Assembly (NCBI GenBank): GCA_026004795.1
Contig: BPJV01000002.1
Location: 620,001 to 684,000, forward strand
DNA from: Pirellulaceae bacterium
Lineage (GTDB): Bacteria; Planctomycetota; Planctomycetia; Pirellulales; Pirellulaceae
Reading direction: 5' to 3'
Length of the DNA: 64,000 nt
The translations under genes and the position numbers were made by a program. The notes below the pieces were generated by a model. The model ran no database searches and had not been told where the DNA came from. It saw only the letters and a program-made list of their open reading frames with translations. Positions 1 to 9,890 of the stretch are shown here, piece by piece. The stretch's first letter is position 1, and each line of letters starts with the position of its first letter.

Positions 1-2
1 CC

Positions 3-182
3 GACATTCAGGCAGCTCACCGCCACTTGCACATCCAATCGCGCCATTTCTCGCGGTTCGTGCAACACTTCATCGAGTGCTTAGAAAACTGGGGCGCTGA
101 TCGCGACACGGTCGATGGCGTCCTGGGACGGCTGGCCATGTACCACGATCGCGTCGTGGGATCGGCGAATGTCGACGGTTGA
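3..182 (+). CDS. Truncated haemoglobin (group I-like), C-terminal fragment
   Basis: The window opens inside this gene; only the last 59 codons are present, ending in TGA. The fragment reads as the final helices of a group I truncated haemoglobin: a stretch with the pattern AAHRHLHIQSRHF followed by an amphipathic helix and the tail VLGRLAMYHDRVV. This can be aligned by eye with the G and H helices of bacterial trHbN proteins. Such proteins bind haem and O2 or NO in the cytoplasm, but the proximal histidine region lies mostly outside the window, so haem binding cannot be confirmed here. It is convergent with the sulfatase gene, with 38 bases between the stops. Identification rests on recall of the family pattern only. 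Confidence 0.7.
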   Translation, partial: DIQAAHRHLHIQSRHFSRFVQHFIECLENWGADRDTVDGVLGRLAMYHDRVVGSANVDG

Positions 183-220
183 ATTCCGCGACTACTCGCC
201 CGCCAATCGTTAGCCAATCG

Positions 221-2023
221 TTAATCCAATAGCCGCTCGACGTAAGCATAGTAAGCGCCGTAGACCTCCCCCGACGCTTCGACAAAGCGGGCTTCCAGAC
301 GCGTCGGCCCCGCCGGCAGATCAACCACGAATTCCGTCTCGACATCTCCCGGGCGGACGTCGCTCTCCCACTTATTCCCCGCGATCTCAACCAAGGCGCG
401 TACGGGGTGAATAGCCACTCCCGGTGTTGCTCGAAAAGGTTTTTCACCGGGGACCAGATCGCCAGGAGGAACTTCCGCATCGATCGCCGCACCGAGTTCC
501 GCGGGCCATCGGCGCAGACGTATGGCGTAACGTCCCGCCTCCACCACCTGCACGTTCCAATAACCCGTGTTTGCAGAACCGTGCATCGCGCGTCGCACCG
601 CGGCCTGGTTCCACGGTGTCGAACCGGTAGTAATCCAGTCATGGCATGTAAGACGAGCGGGGTTTTCTCGCGGGTGCCCCAAATAGATGCGGGCATCTTG
701 CTTGAAGGTTGGCTCCAGCTCTGCCCACCAACGCTCGTAAAATGCCCGCAATCGGGCAACCACCTCGGGGTGGCCGCTGGCCACATCACGCTGCTGGCCC
801 GGATCGTGTTTGATGTCGTACAGCTCTTTGCCGTTGATCAGCCGCCAACGCGATGTCATCACGGCGCTTTTCCGCCACTTGATAGGATCCTTCACTCGCT
901 GCGAATCGGTGATCAGAATGCGATCCGGCCAATCCTTGGCGTCGCCATACAACAAGGGCTTGATCGATTGCCCGTCGAACTTGCTACCTGCCGGAGGAGC
1001 GATGCCGCACAAATCCAGCAACGTGGGGACAATGTCGACATGCGCGGTGATCGGTTCAATATCACGCGCGGCCTTCAATCCTCCCGCCGGCCAACGGATA
1101 AAGAACGGCACACGATGACCTCCGTCATACTCGCTCCCCTTCCCGGCCCGCATACCCGCATTGTACAGCTTCCAACCCGAGGAGCTGCCGTTGTCGGTGG
1201 TGAAGATCAGAATGGTGTTCTCTTCCAAACCCTCTTCTTGCAAGAACGTGCGCAGTTTGCCCACGTTTTCGTCAATATTGACGATCATCCCAAAGAAATT
1301 CGCGAGGTGCGTGCCGTGCTCCGCGTAAGGAGCGGAATACTCTTCGGGCGCATGCATCGGTCCGTGAGGAGCGTTGGTGGCGATGTAGGCGAAGAAGGGA
1401 CGTCCGGCTTCCTTCTGCTGCTTGATGAATCGCCGGGCATAGTCGAAGAACACATCCGTACAGAAGCCGTGCACGGGTTCCGGCACGCCATTATGCCAGT
1501 AGGTGCCATCGAAATAGGCATTGTCCCAATAATCGGGTGTCTGTCCCACGCCGCCACCGCCATGGCGCATCACTTCGGTAAACCCGCGGTCCTCAGGACG
1601 GAATGGGTAGTTGTCACCCAAGTGCCACTTTCCGAACATCCCAGTGGCGTACCCGGCGTCTTGAAACATTTGGCCTATGGTGATCTCGTTTTCGCGCAGC
1701 ATACTGCGGCCCATGATCGTGTGCCACACGCCCGTGCGATTGGTCCAGTGCCCGGTCAGCAAGGCACTACGCGTGGGAGAACAAGTCGGAGAGACGTGGT
1801 AGTCAACCAAACGCACCGATTCTGCATGGAGGGCGTCCAGATGTGGCGTCTTCAGTACCGGATTGCCATGACAACTGAGATCCCCGTACCCTTGATCGTC
1901 CGTCACGATCAATACCACGTTCGGCCGTTGCTGGCCTGAGGCACACGGGCTGCCCCATAGGGCCAGCATCACCACGAGCATCAAGCAGACCCACGGTTGC
2001 CGGTCCATCACCTCTCTGTTCAT
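221..2023 (-). CDS. Secreted arylsulfatase-family sulfatase
   Basis: A 600-residue protein with a hydrophobic N-terminus (about residues 10-30) consistent with a signal peptide, so probably exported. The sulfatase fold starts at PNVVLIVTDDQGYGD, where Asp42 and Asp43 are expected metal ligands. The signature CSPTR at residues 81-85 places the cysteine that is converted to formylglycine by a maturase, followed by LLTGH. A second metal-site motif FTTDNG lies near the middle. The last 120 or so residues look like an added beta domain. It should hydrolyse sulfate esters, probably on a sulfated polysaccharide, as in the large sulfatase sets of planctomycetes; the substrate cannot be read from sequence. 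ATG start is preceded by GGGGAAGAG. Confidence 0.93.
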   Translation of the reverse strand: MNREVMDRQPWVCLMLVVMLALWGSPCASGQQRPNVVLIVTDDQGYGDLSCHGNPVLKTPHLDALHAESVRLVDYHVSPTCSPTRSALLTGHWTNRTGVWHTIMGRSMLRENEITIGQMFQDAGYATGMFGKWHLGDNYPFRPEDRGFTEVMRHGGGGVGQTPDYWDNAYFDGTYWHNGVPEPVHGFCTDVFFDYARRFIKQQKEAGRPFFAYIATNAPHGPMHAPEEYSAPYAEHGTHLANFFGMIVNIDENVGKLRTFLQEEGLEENTILIFTTDNGSSSGWKLYNAGMRAGKGSEYDGGHRVPFFIRWPAGGLKAARDIEPITAHVDIVPTLLDLCGIAPPAGSKFDGQSIKPLLYGDAKDWPDRILITDSQRVKDPIKWRKSAVMTSRWRLINGKELYDIKHDPGQQRDVASGHPEVVARLRAFYERWWAELEPTFKQDARIYLGHPRENPARLTCHDWITTGSTPWNQAAVRRAMHGSANTGYWNVQVVEAGRYAIRLRRWPAELGAAIDAEVPPGDLVPGEKPFRATPGVAIHPVRALVEIAGNKWESDVRPGDVETEFVVDLPAGPTRLEARFVEASGEVYGAYYAYVERLLD

Positions 2024-2291
2024 CGAACTCTTCCCCTGCCAAGTTCACGAATCAGCACCATGGATGAACGTCGCATCATGCCGTCGCATCCACCCCCGTA
2101 ACGTCGTCGATGGTCCTTGGTGCCGAAGATCTTAGCCACCAGCCCTCCCCGCGTTGCCAAGCCCCCAGCGTCCGGTGGTTACCAGGATGACAGGAAAAAA
2201 CCCCGCGTAACCCCCACCACGGAAAGGGCCGACCGACATCTGCCTTGGCGATATGGCCTACGACTGCGGCCAATAGCAAGCGGGTACGCAC

Positions 2292-3020
2292 TTAGTCGAG
2301 CGGCTTGATGCGCAGATCACGAAATTCTACCCACATTGGTTTGCCCGCATGCAATTGCAAGGCGATGATTCCGTCGGTCAATACCAAGTCATCCCGGTCC
2401 GTAAAATCGACAATCAACTTGCCGTTCAAATAATGCTGAAGGCGTTTCCCCTTGGCGACGATCACCACATCATTCCAATCGTCGAGCCGAAACAGTTGTT
2501 CAAACCCTTTTTGGTCGATCAACGTCTCCAGGACTTTCTTGCCCTCTTGATCCATGACCGCTTTCTCACCTACCAGACAGATGCGACCTCGTCCCAATCC
2601 TTCACCGTATATGAACCCAGCAACGTTGGGGAGCACCAGCTCGTTGCGGATCTCATGCTGGTAACCGCGAACCACCCACTTATTACGCACATTCCCCTCG
2701 GTAATGTGTTTCGAACGATATTGGACCCCGGAGTTGTTCGTGCTGGCACAGCGGAAGGACAATCGCAGTTCGAAATCACCGAACTCACGGCCCCGGTAAA
2801 TCAAGAACGTGTTGCCATTGGTTTTCTTTTCTTCCGAAGTTTCGCCATGAATGACACCGTCACGCACGGACCACAACCGTGGATCACCATCCCAACCATC
2901 GAGATCGGTGCCATTGAACAGGCGAATATACTCTCCCGTCTCCGCCGGTACCTCTTGCGCTGTCACGACGGCGGGAAGTTGGAGCAACAAGACCACAGCC
3001 ACGAGCGAAAACTTTTGCAT
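2292..3020 (-). CDS. DUF1080 / 3-keto-disaccharide hydrolase domain protein
   Basis: A 242-residue protein with a signal peptide (hydrophobic residues 4-21, cleavage near AQE) and one DUF1080 domain. Typical family features are EYIRLFNGTDLDGWDG near the start, a central FGDFELRLSFR strand, NSGVQYRS, and a final GIIALQLHAGKPMWVEFRDLRI. The fold is a concanavalin-like beta sandwich; some members act as 3-keto-glycoside hydrolases and the family is greatly expanded in planctomycetes. It is probably exported. The stop lies 268 bases before the sulfatase start on the same strand, so shared carbohydrate catabolism is plausible but co-transcription is not shown. Confidence 0.9.
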   Translation of the reverse strand: MQKFSLVAVVLLLQLPAVVTAQEVPAETGEYIRLFNGTDLDGWDGDPRLWSVRDGVIHGETSEEKKTNGNTFLIYRGREFGDFELRLSFRCASTNNSGVQYRSKHITEGNVRNKWVVRGYQHEIRNELVLPNVAGFIYGEGLGRGRICLVGEKAVMDQEGKKVLETLIDQKGFEQLFRLDDWNDVVIVAKGKRLQHYLNGKLIVDFTDRDDLVLTDGIIALQLHAGKPMWVEFRDLRIKPLD

Positions 3021-3220
3021 GGGGAATCCTTTTCTTTACATTTAGTTAAATCAGAGTTGGTATCCAGACAGAGTTGGCATCCAATCGCGGCAGCGAGCAG
3101 TTCGATCCTTGGCGCCTAGCCACCATCAAGGCTGCACCTAACAACGCTGCTCAGCGTCCACAATTCGTGGAGACCGCGAGCGTCATTGTAATTACTGTAA
3201 ATCGATAAAGGGGGTAGGGC

Positions 3221-4237
3221 TCACAACACGGAGAGAGGATTGCCGGGAATGCACAGGATGGGTAATGCTAGGGAGGCCCAGCCGAGGAGCTGACGCAACA
3301 TTCCCAGTTCTCGCTGATCATTGCTACTGGGAGGATGGCGCAGCCCCATCAAGAATACCAACAATAGCATCAAGGCGAAAGCGGCAACTTGGGTCACCAA
3401 CATGTAGCCAACGGCGGCTGCCATGGCCAACACGGCAATCCAAAACGACCTGGGTCCCAACAAGCCAAATGCCACATGCCCCCCATCCAGTTGTCCCAAA
3501 GGCATCATATTCAGACCGGTGACGAGCAATCCCACCCAACCGGCCATCAAGAAGGGATTCAGTTCGGTATTGGCGATCTGTACGTATCGACTCGCTTGTC
3601 CTGGGTCCAGCCATGCTCCCAGCCACTGAATCAACAGCGGTTGACCGAAAACGAGTGTCTCGGCAGGTGAATTGGTGACATGGGGCAATTGGTTCCCATC
3701 GATGATTCCCCAGGCGATGATCGGCAGCGCAACCACCAGCCCCGCTAAGGGACCGGCCAGACCGATATCGAAGATCTGCCGCCGATCGGCGGTACCACTC
3801 TGCATCATGATCACCGCTCCCATCGTCCCAATCGGTGAGATGATGGGAAAGGGGATGAACAACGGGGGGGTACTAGGAACGCGATAGTAGAGTGTCATCA
3901 GGTAGTGCCCCAATTCGTGGGCCACTAAGATCGCCATCAACGCCAGAGAAAACTGCAGCCCTCCCATCCAATTGGCCAGAAGGGTCTGGCGAATGGGCAG
4001 AGCAGACCCAATGGCCCAAGCATGCATGAGCGGCGCGTAGGGTACCCAGCCGCACACGCCCGACCAGAAGGTGGAAATCAGCGTGGCGGCGAAGAGGAGT
4101 ATGGCCAAACGGCGCAAGCGGCGTCTCCGCGCGATAGGATCCACGGCTTTCGCCGATACGGCCCCAGGTCGCTGGCGCTGGCACATCAGCAGAAACTCTT
4201 CGCCGCTCAATCGCATCGGTGGATATCGATCGTTCAA
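3221..4237 (-). CDS. Site-2 protease family membrane metallopeptidase (M50), no PDZ
   Basis: A 338-residue integral membrane protein with about six hydrophobic segments. The zinc motif HELGH sits at residues 107-111 within a membrane helix, and the third ligand motif QLDGGH at 249-254, the normal spacing for M50 peptidases. No PDZ insertion is present, unlike the RseP-type protein encoded near 38-40 kb in the same window. Such enzymes cut transmembrane helices or act on small membrane substrates; the target is unknown. It is divergent from the glycosyltransferase gene that starts at 4372, with about 130 bases between them. Confidence 0.9.
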   Translation of the reverse strand: MNDRYPPMRLSGEEFLLMCQRQRPGAVSAKAVDPIARRRRLRRLAILLFAATLISTFWSGVCGWVPYAPLMHAWAIGSALPIRQTLLANWMGGLQFSLALMAILVAHELGHYLMTLYYRVPSTPPLFIPFPIISPIGTMGAVIMMQSGTADRRQIFDIGLAGPLAGLVVALPIIAWGIIDGNQLPHVTNSPAETLVFGQPLLIQWLGAWLDPGQASRYVQIANTELNPFLMAGWVGLLVTGLNMMPLGQLDGGHVAFGLLGPRSFWIAVLAMAAAVGYMLVTQVAAFALMLLLVFLMGLRHPPSSNDQRELGMLRQLLGWASLALPILCIPGNPLSVL

Positions 4238-4371
4238 TAGTCAGTTTCCTCTTGCTGGAGGAGCCACGGATGTCCTAATCTCGATGGGTCCAATTGTCAG
4301 GAAAGTCGCCCAGCGGGCAATTCCCTTTACCTGTTCTGTAATTCCCATCATTATTCTCACGGAAGAGTCGG

Positions 4372-6210
4372 ATGCGGCAATTGTCGATGAAACGCTCGAT
4401 CGTCCTGCTCGTAGTGATGGCGGTCGTGTTCTTTTTTCAGCTTGGCACCCCCCAGCTTTGGGATCGAGACGAACCGCGCAACGCGGGAGCTGCTCGCGAA
4501 ATGCTGGCCAGAGGCGATTGGATCGTGCCGACGTTCAACGCCGAACTGCGTGACCACAAGCCAGTACTGCTGTATTGGGGCCAAATGGTTGCCGCTCAAA
4601 TCGTCGGCGACAACGAGTGGTCGGCACGGTTGCCCTCGGCGCTGGCTGCCGTACTCAGCGTATTGTTCACGGCCGTCTTGGCGTCGCGGTTGACCGGCCG
4701 CACCCGCGGCATCAGCCAAGAGGGATTTTGGGCAGCCGCCGTGTTGTCCACCTCCTTGCTGTTCGTGATGGCTGGCCGTGCGGCGACTCCCGACGCTTGC
4801 CTGGTCACGTTCAGCACGTTGGGAATCGTCTTGTTGGTTTTGGGAAGCGTCGTTCCGGCCCCCCCTTACGCCTCCGGACGCGTGGGAACCATCCGCTGGT
4901 GGTCATGTCTGTGGGGTTACGCAGCCTTGGGCGTCGCGGCTTTGGCCAAAGGTCCCGTGGGAATCATCCTGCCCCTGGCGGTGGTTCACGCCTGGTGGTT
5001 GGTCTGCTATCGATTGCAGCAACGGCAGTCCCCCACTGTCGTCGCACCGGTCGGTCGTTGGCGGGCAATGGCCACTGAACTGTGGCAGACCTTCGGGCCA
5101 GTACCGATTGTCAAATGCCTGTGGCGGTTGAAAACCCTGCCTGGCCTTGTTATCGCCTTGGCCGTCGCCGCACCATGGTACGTGTTGGTGGGGCTGGAGA
5201 CCGACGGGGCGTTTCTGCGCGGATTCTTCCTGGAACACAATCTGGGCCGGGCAACCCGTCCCATGGAAGGGCATGATGGCGGACTGTTGTTCTATCCGGC
5301 GATGCTGCTGGTGGGAACCTTCCCTTGGTCGTTATGGCTGATCCCCGTGCTGATGTGGGCCAAGAGCGCCTATCGAGAAAACGTCGCCCTACGCCAATTG
5401 GCCGTCTTAAGTGCCTGTTGGGTTGCGGTCTATGTGGTGGCCTTTAGTGTGGCACGCACGAAGCTGCCTAGCTACATCACTCCATGCTATCCCGGAGTCG
5501 CCCTATTGCTGGGATGTTTCCTACGGCAGTTCGAAACGCAGTGGTGGATGCCCAGGATCGGATGGCGCAAAACGTTCTACTTGTTCGCCCTGCTGCTCGG
5601 AGTTCTGCTGTCCGGGGGCGTGTTGATGGCGGCCGCGAAGACGGGAATGCCCGGTGTGCGCATCGCTGCCCTCGGAGGTATCGCGATTACAGCAGTCGGT
5701 GTTTGCGGATGGCTGCTCGACCTTACCGGTGCGGCGCGTGCGGTTCCCTCGATCTGCTTGATCGGGGCGACAGTTTTTCAGGCGATGGTCTTTGCGATCG
5801 GGGCATCGGCAGCGAGTGCGTATCGACAGGATCTCACCACCCTACGCCAACTCCAACAAGAACTGCCTTGCACTACCTGGCTCTCCCTCAACGGTCTGGA
5901 GCCAAGCTGGGTATACTACGTGCAGCAACCGATCGAGTCCTTTTACTTGGGGCAGGGAGAAACGCCGGACCAGTTGCGTTCCCGTTTGCTCCAGCGCATG
6001 TCCGAACACCCTACGGGACGATTGATCGTCGTTGGTAATCGCGGTCGAGAGCTGTTTTCCGCCCTGGGGGATGCCTATGTTCCACAGTCGTATGAGATCC
6101 ATTTCGAGGCATCTGCCCCTCTGTTTCTACAAGATGAAACGATCGACATCTACCGCTGGGAACCCGTGGCTAGCCGCGCGGCAAGATGGGATTCTCCAAC
6201 GTTGCGCTAG
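4372..6210 (+). CDS. ArnT/PMT-like glycosyltransferase, multi-pass membrane
   Basis: A 612-residue polytopic protein of the dolichyl-phosphate-mannose mannosyltransferase / ArnT superfamily (GT39/GT83-type, GT-C fold). The first extracytoplasmic loop carries WDRDEPRNA, where the acidic pair matches the catalytic Asp position of the family, followed by RDHKPVLLYWGQM, typical of ArnT-like proteins. About ten to twelve hydrophobic segments follow, then a soluble C-terminal part of about 120 residues. It should transfer a sugar from a polyprenyl-phosphate carrier to a lipid or protein acceptor on the outer face of the inner membrane. The start ATG has GGAAGAG just upstream; a second ATG at 4387 is possible. 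The 3' end overlaps the next glycosyltransferase gene by 25 bases. Confidence 0.85.
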   Translation: MRQLSMKRSIVLLVVMAVVFFFQLGTPQLWDRDEPRNAGAAREMLARGDWIVPTFNAELRDHKPVLLYWGQMVAAQIVGDNEWSARLPSALAAVLSVLFTAVLASRLTGRTRGISQEGFWAAAVLSTSLLFVMAGRAATPDACLVTFSTLGIVLLVLGSVVPAPPYASGRVGTIRWWSCLWGYAALGVAALAKGPVGIILPLAVVHAWWLVCYRLQQRQSPTVVAPVGRWRAMATELWQTFGPVPIVKCLWRLKTLPGLVIALAVAAPWYVLVGLETDGAFLRGFFLEHNLGRATRPMEGHDGGLLFYPAMLLVGTFPWSLWLIPVLMWAKSAYRENVALRQLAVLSACWVAVYVVAFSVARTKLPSYITPCYPGVALLLGCFLRQFETQWWMPRIGWRKTFYLFALLLGVLLSGGVLMAAAKTGMPGVRIAALGGIAITAVGVCGWLLDLTGAARAVPSICLIGATVFQAMVFAIGASAASAYRQDLTTLRQLQQELPCTTWLSLNGLEPSWVYYVQQPIESFYLGQGETPDQLRSRLLQRMSEHPTGRLIVVGNRGRELFSALGDAYVPQSYEIHFEASAPLFLQDETIDIYRWEPVASRAARWDSPTLR

Positions 6211-7457
6211 CGCACATGACTGAGGGGGCTTCAGCAATCGATGTCGCGTTTGTCGGCTGGAACGCCTTGCCGGCGGCATTACCCCACGTCGCGCGTCGAA
6301 TTGGTGGTCTGGAAACCGCCATGTGGACGCTGGCCAAGCGATTGGCCCGCCGGTCCAGCTTGCGCGTTGCGTTGTTGACTACAGCACCAAGACCGATCAT
6401 GGCCCAGTCGCTCGAGGGAGTCGCTCTGTGGGTCCATGTCGATCGGTGGCGTACGATGCGTCGTGAGGTGGGCGATGCCATTGACCTGACCGGTTGGCGA
6501 CTGAAGCGATGGGATGCGCGGCTGCTGTGGCGTCTTCCCCTGCTGGCGCTCACCCGTCCGTGGCGCCCCCGCGACCCGAGCCCCACGGCTGCCGACCCGC
6601 GCCTGCTGCCCTATCGCCCGCGTTGTTGGGTCGTCTTCGGAGTCAGCGACGATTCCGCCCGAGCTATCGCCGCTGCCCAACAACAGGGAATTCCGTCGCT
6701 ACTGTTTTTGCAATCCAATGCGGACCTCGATCCCGCGATGCTCGTGAACGAACCGCAGGGGCACCCTTATGGTGAGTCGCGTGAGGGGCGTTTGTTCGCC
6801 CTGCGACAGGCCGATCGCATCGTCTGCCAAACCGAGTGGCAACAGCAACAACTGCGGCAGCGGTTCGGCCGCCGCAGCGATTTGGTCCGCAACCCTATCG
6901 ATGCCGCGCGATGGCGGTTACCCAAACCGGCGACACATCTGCCGGCACTATGGGTGGGGCGATTCGACGATTTTCATAAACGACCAGGCTTGTTGTTCGA
7001 ATTGGCCGAGCGATGCCCGCAATTGTCCTTCACCATGGTCTGCAATCGGTTCGATCCCCTCGTCGAGCGCCGGCTTCGGACGCGGCTTCCGGCCAATGTC
7101 GAACTTATCGACTACGTGCCATTCTCTCAGATGCCTGGCCTGTTCCAGCAATCCTCGGCCTTCGTGTCCACGGGCAGCTCCACCCACGAAGGATTCCCGA
7201 ACGTGATGCTCCAAGCCGCCGCATCCCACACTCCCATCTATTCCTTGGAAGATTACGATGACTTCCTTCACCGCAGCGGTGCGGGAGTGATCTGCGCAAC
7301 TATCGCGGAGATGGCGGAGCGGTTGACTGCCGATGCATCGCAGGGCGGCATGTCGGTCGATTGGGGTCAGGTGGATGATTACTTGGCGACCCATCACGAC
7401 GAGGAGCATATCACGGATCGTGCCGCGGAGATCATCACATCACTGATCGATTCCTAA
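6186..7457 (+). CDS. GT4-type glycosyltransferase
   Basis: A 423-residue protein without membrane helices. The C-terminal half shows the GT-B pattern of glycosyltransferase family 4: LWVGRFDDFHKRPGLLFELA (a common strand-helix start), then NVELIDYVPFSQMPGLFQQS and STHEGFPNVMLQAAA, where the Glu in HEGFPNVML is the conserved donor-binding position. The N-terminal half has IGGLETAMWTLAKRLA, the usual glycine-rich acceptor-side loop. Its substrate is unknown. The gene overlaps the preceding ArnT-like gene, suggesting translational coupling and work on the same glycan. An ATG at 6216, just after the upstream stop, is an alternative start. Confidence 0.85.
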   Translation: MGFSNVALAHMTEGASAIDVAFVGWNALPAALPHVARRIGGLETAMWTLAKRLARRSSLRVALLTTAPRPIMAQSLEGVALWVHVDRWRTMRREVGDAIDLTGWRLKRWDARLLWRLPLLALTRPWRPRDPSPTAADPRLLPYRPRCWVVFGVSDDSARAIAAAQQQGIPSLLFLQSNADLDPAMLVNEPQGHPYGESREGRLFALRQADRIVCQTEWQQQQLRQRFGRRSDLVRNPIDAARWRLPKPATHLPALWVGRFDDFHKRPGLLFELAERCPQLSFTMVCNRFDPLVERRLRTRLPANVELIDYVPFSQMPGLFQQSSAFVSTGSSTHEGFPNVMLQAAASHTPIYSLEDYDDFLHRSGAGVICATIAEMAERLTADASQGGMSVDWGQVDDYLATHHDEEHITDRAAEIITSLIDS

Positions 7458-7596
7458 GCAGGGGATGTGATCGCCGCATGCCCCAGTCAGTCTGGTATGC
7501 TGATGTGCCTGCCCTGAGCCGCAAGAGGTGCGCAAGGCCCGAAGAAATCAGCACAGTCAACGACGAAGACAAGCAGCCTACACAGGGAGTGAGAGG

Positions 7597-8712
7597 GTGA
7601 AAATTGGTGTTCCTGCAGAAATCAAGACCGATGAGTACCGAGTGGCCATGTTACCGGTCGGGGTCGAAGAATTGCGACAACAAGGGCATGAGGTTTTCGT
7701 TGAAGCCGGTGCGGGCTTGGGATCCGGGTTGGCCGACCACGCCTATCTGCAGGCCGGCGCCGAGTTGCTTCCCGGACCGGAAACGGTCTTTGAAGTCGCC
7801 GACCTGGTCGTCAAGGTGAAAGAGCCACAACCGTCGGAGATCGCCATGATCCGACCCGGGCAGACGATCTTCACCTATTTTCATTTCGCCGCCAGCCGCG
7901 AACTTACGGAAGCCATGCTCGCTGTCGGAGCGCACTGTTATGCCTACGAAACGCTGCGCGACGAACAGGGGAAGCTCAGTCTGCTGACGCCGATGAGCGA
8001 GGTGGCCGGAAGAATGAGCATCCAGGAGGGGGCCAAGTATCTCGAGCGTCCGCAACAGGGCCGAGGGATTCTGCTGGGCGGCGTCCCCGGCGTGGCTCCG
8101 GCGCATATCACTGTTCTAGGGGGAGGAGTCGTCGGAGCGAATGCGGCACGCATCGCTGCCGGCTTCCAAGCCGACGTGGCCATTCTGGACGTCAACATGG
8201 ACCGTCTGCGCTACCTCGACGATGTGATGCCCCCCAACGTCAACGTGCTGTTCAGCGACCGGCACACCATTCGCGAACAGTTGCGATTGGCAGATCTGGT
8301 CATCGGTGCGGTATTGATTCCCGGAGCCAAAGCACCTCACTTGATTCGGCGGGAAGACCTACGTTTGATGAAACCCGGATCGGTGGTCATCGACGTCGCC
8401 ATCGATCAAGGTGGTTGTTTGGAAACCAGTCGCCCCACCACGCATCGCGACCCGATCTTCGTGGTCGACGACGTCCTGCACTATTGCGTGACCAACATGC
8501 CTGGGGCGGTGGGACGAACCAGCACCTTTGCTCTGTGCAACGTGACCCTGCCATGGGTCGTCCGGTTGGCCAACGCGGGAGGAGGCATCGCGGCGCTGCA
8601 GGATCCCTATCTGCGGACTGCGGCAAATATCATCGGAGGAAAAATTACCAACGAAGCCGTGGCCAAGACATTCGACTTGCCGTACCACGATCCAACCTCG
8701 CTTTCAGGTTGA
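7597..8712 (+). CDS. ald: Alanine dehydrogenase
   Basis: NAD-dependent oxidative deamination of L-alanine to pyruvate and ammonia, cytoplasmic, usually hexameric. I place the start at the GTG that gives VKIGVPAEIKTDEYRVA, the normal family N-terminus, with AGGGAG seven bases upstream; this yields 371 residues, the usual length. From this start Lys75 (in VKVKEP) and His96 (in YFHFA) fall exactly on the known pyruvate-binding and catalytic residues. The NAD-binding loop is GGGVVGANAAR and the C-terminus contains NMPGAVGRTSTFAL. The gene follows the glycosyltransferases after 139 bases and precedes mtnA by 45 bases. Confidence 0.97.
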   Translation: MKIGVPAEIKTDEYRVAMLPVGVEELRQQGHEVFVEAGAGLGSGLADHAYLQAGAELLPGPETVFEVADLVVKVKEPQPSEIAMIRPGQTIFTYFHFAASRELTEAMLAVGAHCYAYETLRDEQGKLSLLTPMSEVAGRMSIQEGAKYLERPQQGRGILLGGVPGVAPAHITVLGGGVVGANAARIAAGFQADVAILDVNMDRLRYLDDVMPPNVNVLFSDRHTIREQLRLADLVIGAVLIPGAKAPHLIRREDLRLMKPGSVVIDVAIDQGGCLETSRPTTHRDPIFVVDDVLHYCVTNMPGAVGRTSTFALCNVTLPWVVRLANAGGGIAALQDPYLRTAANIIGGKITNEAVAKTFDLPYHDPTSLSG

Positions 8713-8757
8713 TGCTCGGTCGGCTCGCCTGCATTTACTCCGACGGAAAGAATTGCT

Positions 8758-9804
8758 ATGAACACGCACCATACGCACGTCCCGCCCGCGGCGGTTCGCT
8801 GGGTAGGAGAGACGGACGGTTACCTGGAGTTGCTGGACCAGACGCGGTTGCCCACGGAACTGGTTCAGGTGCCATGTCGCGAGGTGGCACAGGTCTGGGA
8901 AGCCATCAAAACCTTGCGCGTGCGGGGTGCCCCGGCGATCGGGATCGCTGCCGCCTACGGTGTGGTGTTGTCACAACGTGAAGGGCCGTCGCGTGAGCGT
9001 GCGTTGGCAGCCGCCGACTACCTGGCCACCAGTCGACCGACTGCGGTGAACCTCTTTTGGGCATTGGACCGCATGCGGTCGGTGGTGCACGCCCATGCGG
9101 AGGTAGACACCCTGCCGCCTCGCCTTCTGCGCGAAGCAGCCCAGATTCACGAAGAAGATCGTCGCATGTGCCGGGCCATCGGTCGCCATGGCGCCGCCTT
9201 GTTGGGGGACTCCGCAGTCGTGATCACTCACTGCAACGCCGGTGGACTGGCGACATCCGAGTACGGCACGGCGCTGAGCGTTCTGTTCACGTGTCAAGAT
9301 CAGGGCAAGTCGGTGCGTGTGTTTGTGGACGAGACCCGTCCGCTATGGCAAGGGGCGCGGTTGACCGCCTGGGAATTGCAACAACGTGGCATCGCCGCCA
9401 CGTTGATCTGTGATGCGATGGCAGCGCACGTCATGCAGACGCACCATGTGGACGCGGTAATCGTCGGTGCGGATCGGATCACAGCGCGGGGGGACGTGGC
9501 CAACAAGATCGGTACGTACAGCCTGGCCATCGCTGCCCGCCACCACGGCGTGCCATTCTATGTCGCCGCTCCCAGTAGTACGTTCGACATGGCGTTGCGC
9601 GAAGGTACTCACATCCCCATCGAACAACGAGATGCGTCAGAGATCGCACAACCTTTCGGCCACGCGATCGCTCCGGCAGGAATCGACGTCTACAACCCCG
9701 CGTTCGACGTCACGCCTGCCGAACTGATCACCGCGTTGATCACCGAACGCGGGATCATCACTCCGGTCAGCGAGCAGGAGATACGTCGCGTGGTCGACGC
9801 CTGA
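8758..9804 (+). CDS. mtnA: S-methyl-5-thioribose-1-phosphate isomerase
   Basis: A 348-residue enzyme of the methionine salvage pathway that converts methylthioribose-1-phosphate to methylthioribulose-1-phosphate; same fold as eIF2B subunits. Diagnostic motifs are VRGAPAIGIAAAYG near residue 55, THCNAGGLATSEYGTAL with the catalytic cysteine, and VGADRITARGDVANKIGTY with the catalytic aspartate. The start ATG has GGAAAG seven bases upstream. No other methionine-salvage gene is adjacent; the nearest neighbour upstream is alanine dehydrogenase. Its 3' end faces flgL. Confidence 0.96.
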   Translation: MNTHHTHVPPAAVRWVGETDGYLELLDQTRLPTELVQVPCREVAQVWEAIKTLRVRGAPAIGIAAAYGVVLSQREGPSRERALAAADYLATSRPTAVNLFWALDRMRSVVHAHAEVDTLPPRLLREAAQIHEEDRRMCRAIGRHGAALLGDSAVVITHCNAGGLATSEYGTALSVLFTCQDQGKSVRVFVDETRPLWQGARLTAWELQQRGIAATLICDAMAAHVMQTHHVDAVIVGADRITARGDVANKIGTYSLAIAARHHGVPFYVAAPSSTFDMALREGTHIPIEQRDASEIAQPFGHAIAPAGIDVYNPAFDVTPAELITALITERGIITPVSEQEIRRVVDA

Positions 9805-9890
9805 TCGAGCCGTGACTGCCGAGAGCCGCATGACGGCGGCAGCCAACTACGCTGACCTGGAGGCGGTCGCACAGGGTGAACGCGACGTCA

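Noticed and set aside
407-1939. 510-codon plus-strand frame opposite the sulfatase gene
   Set aside because: His/Arg-rich product without recognisable motifs; the minus strand codes for a clear sulfatase.
3085-3125. GTTCGATCC followed by GCCACCA, tRNA-like 3' end
   Set aside because: The flanking bases do not pair as a T-stem and no cloverleaf can be drawn upstream.
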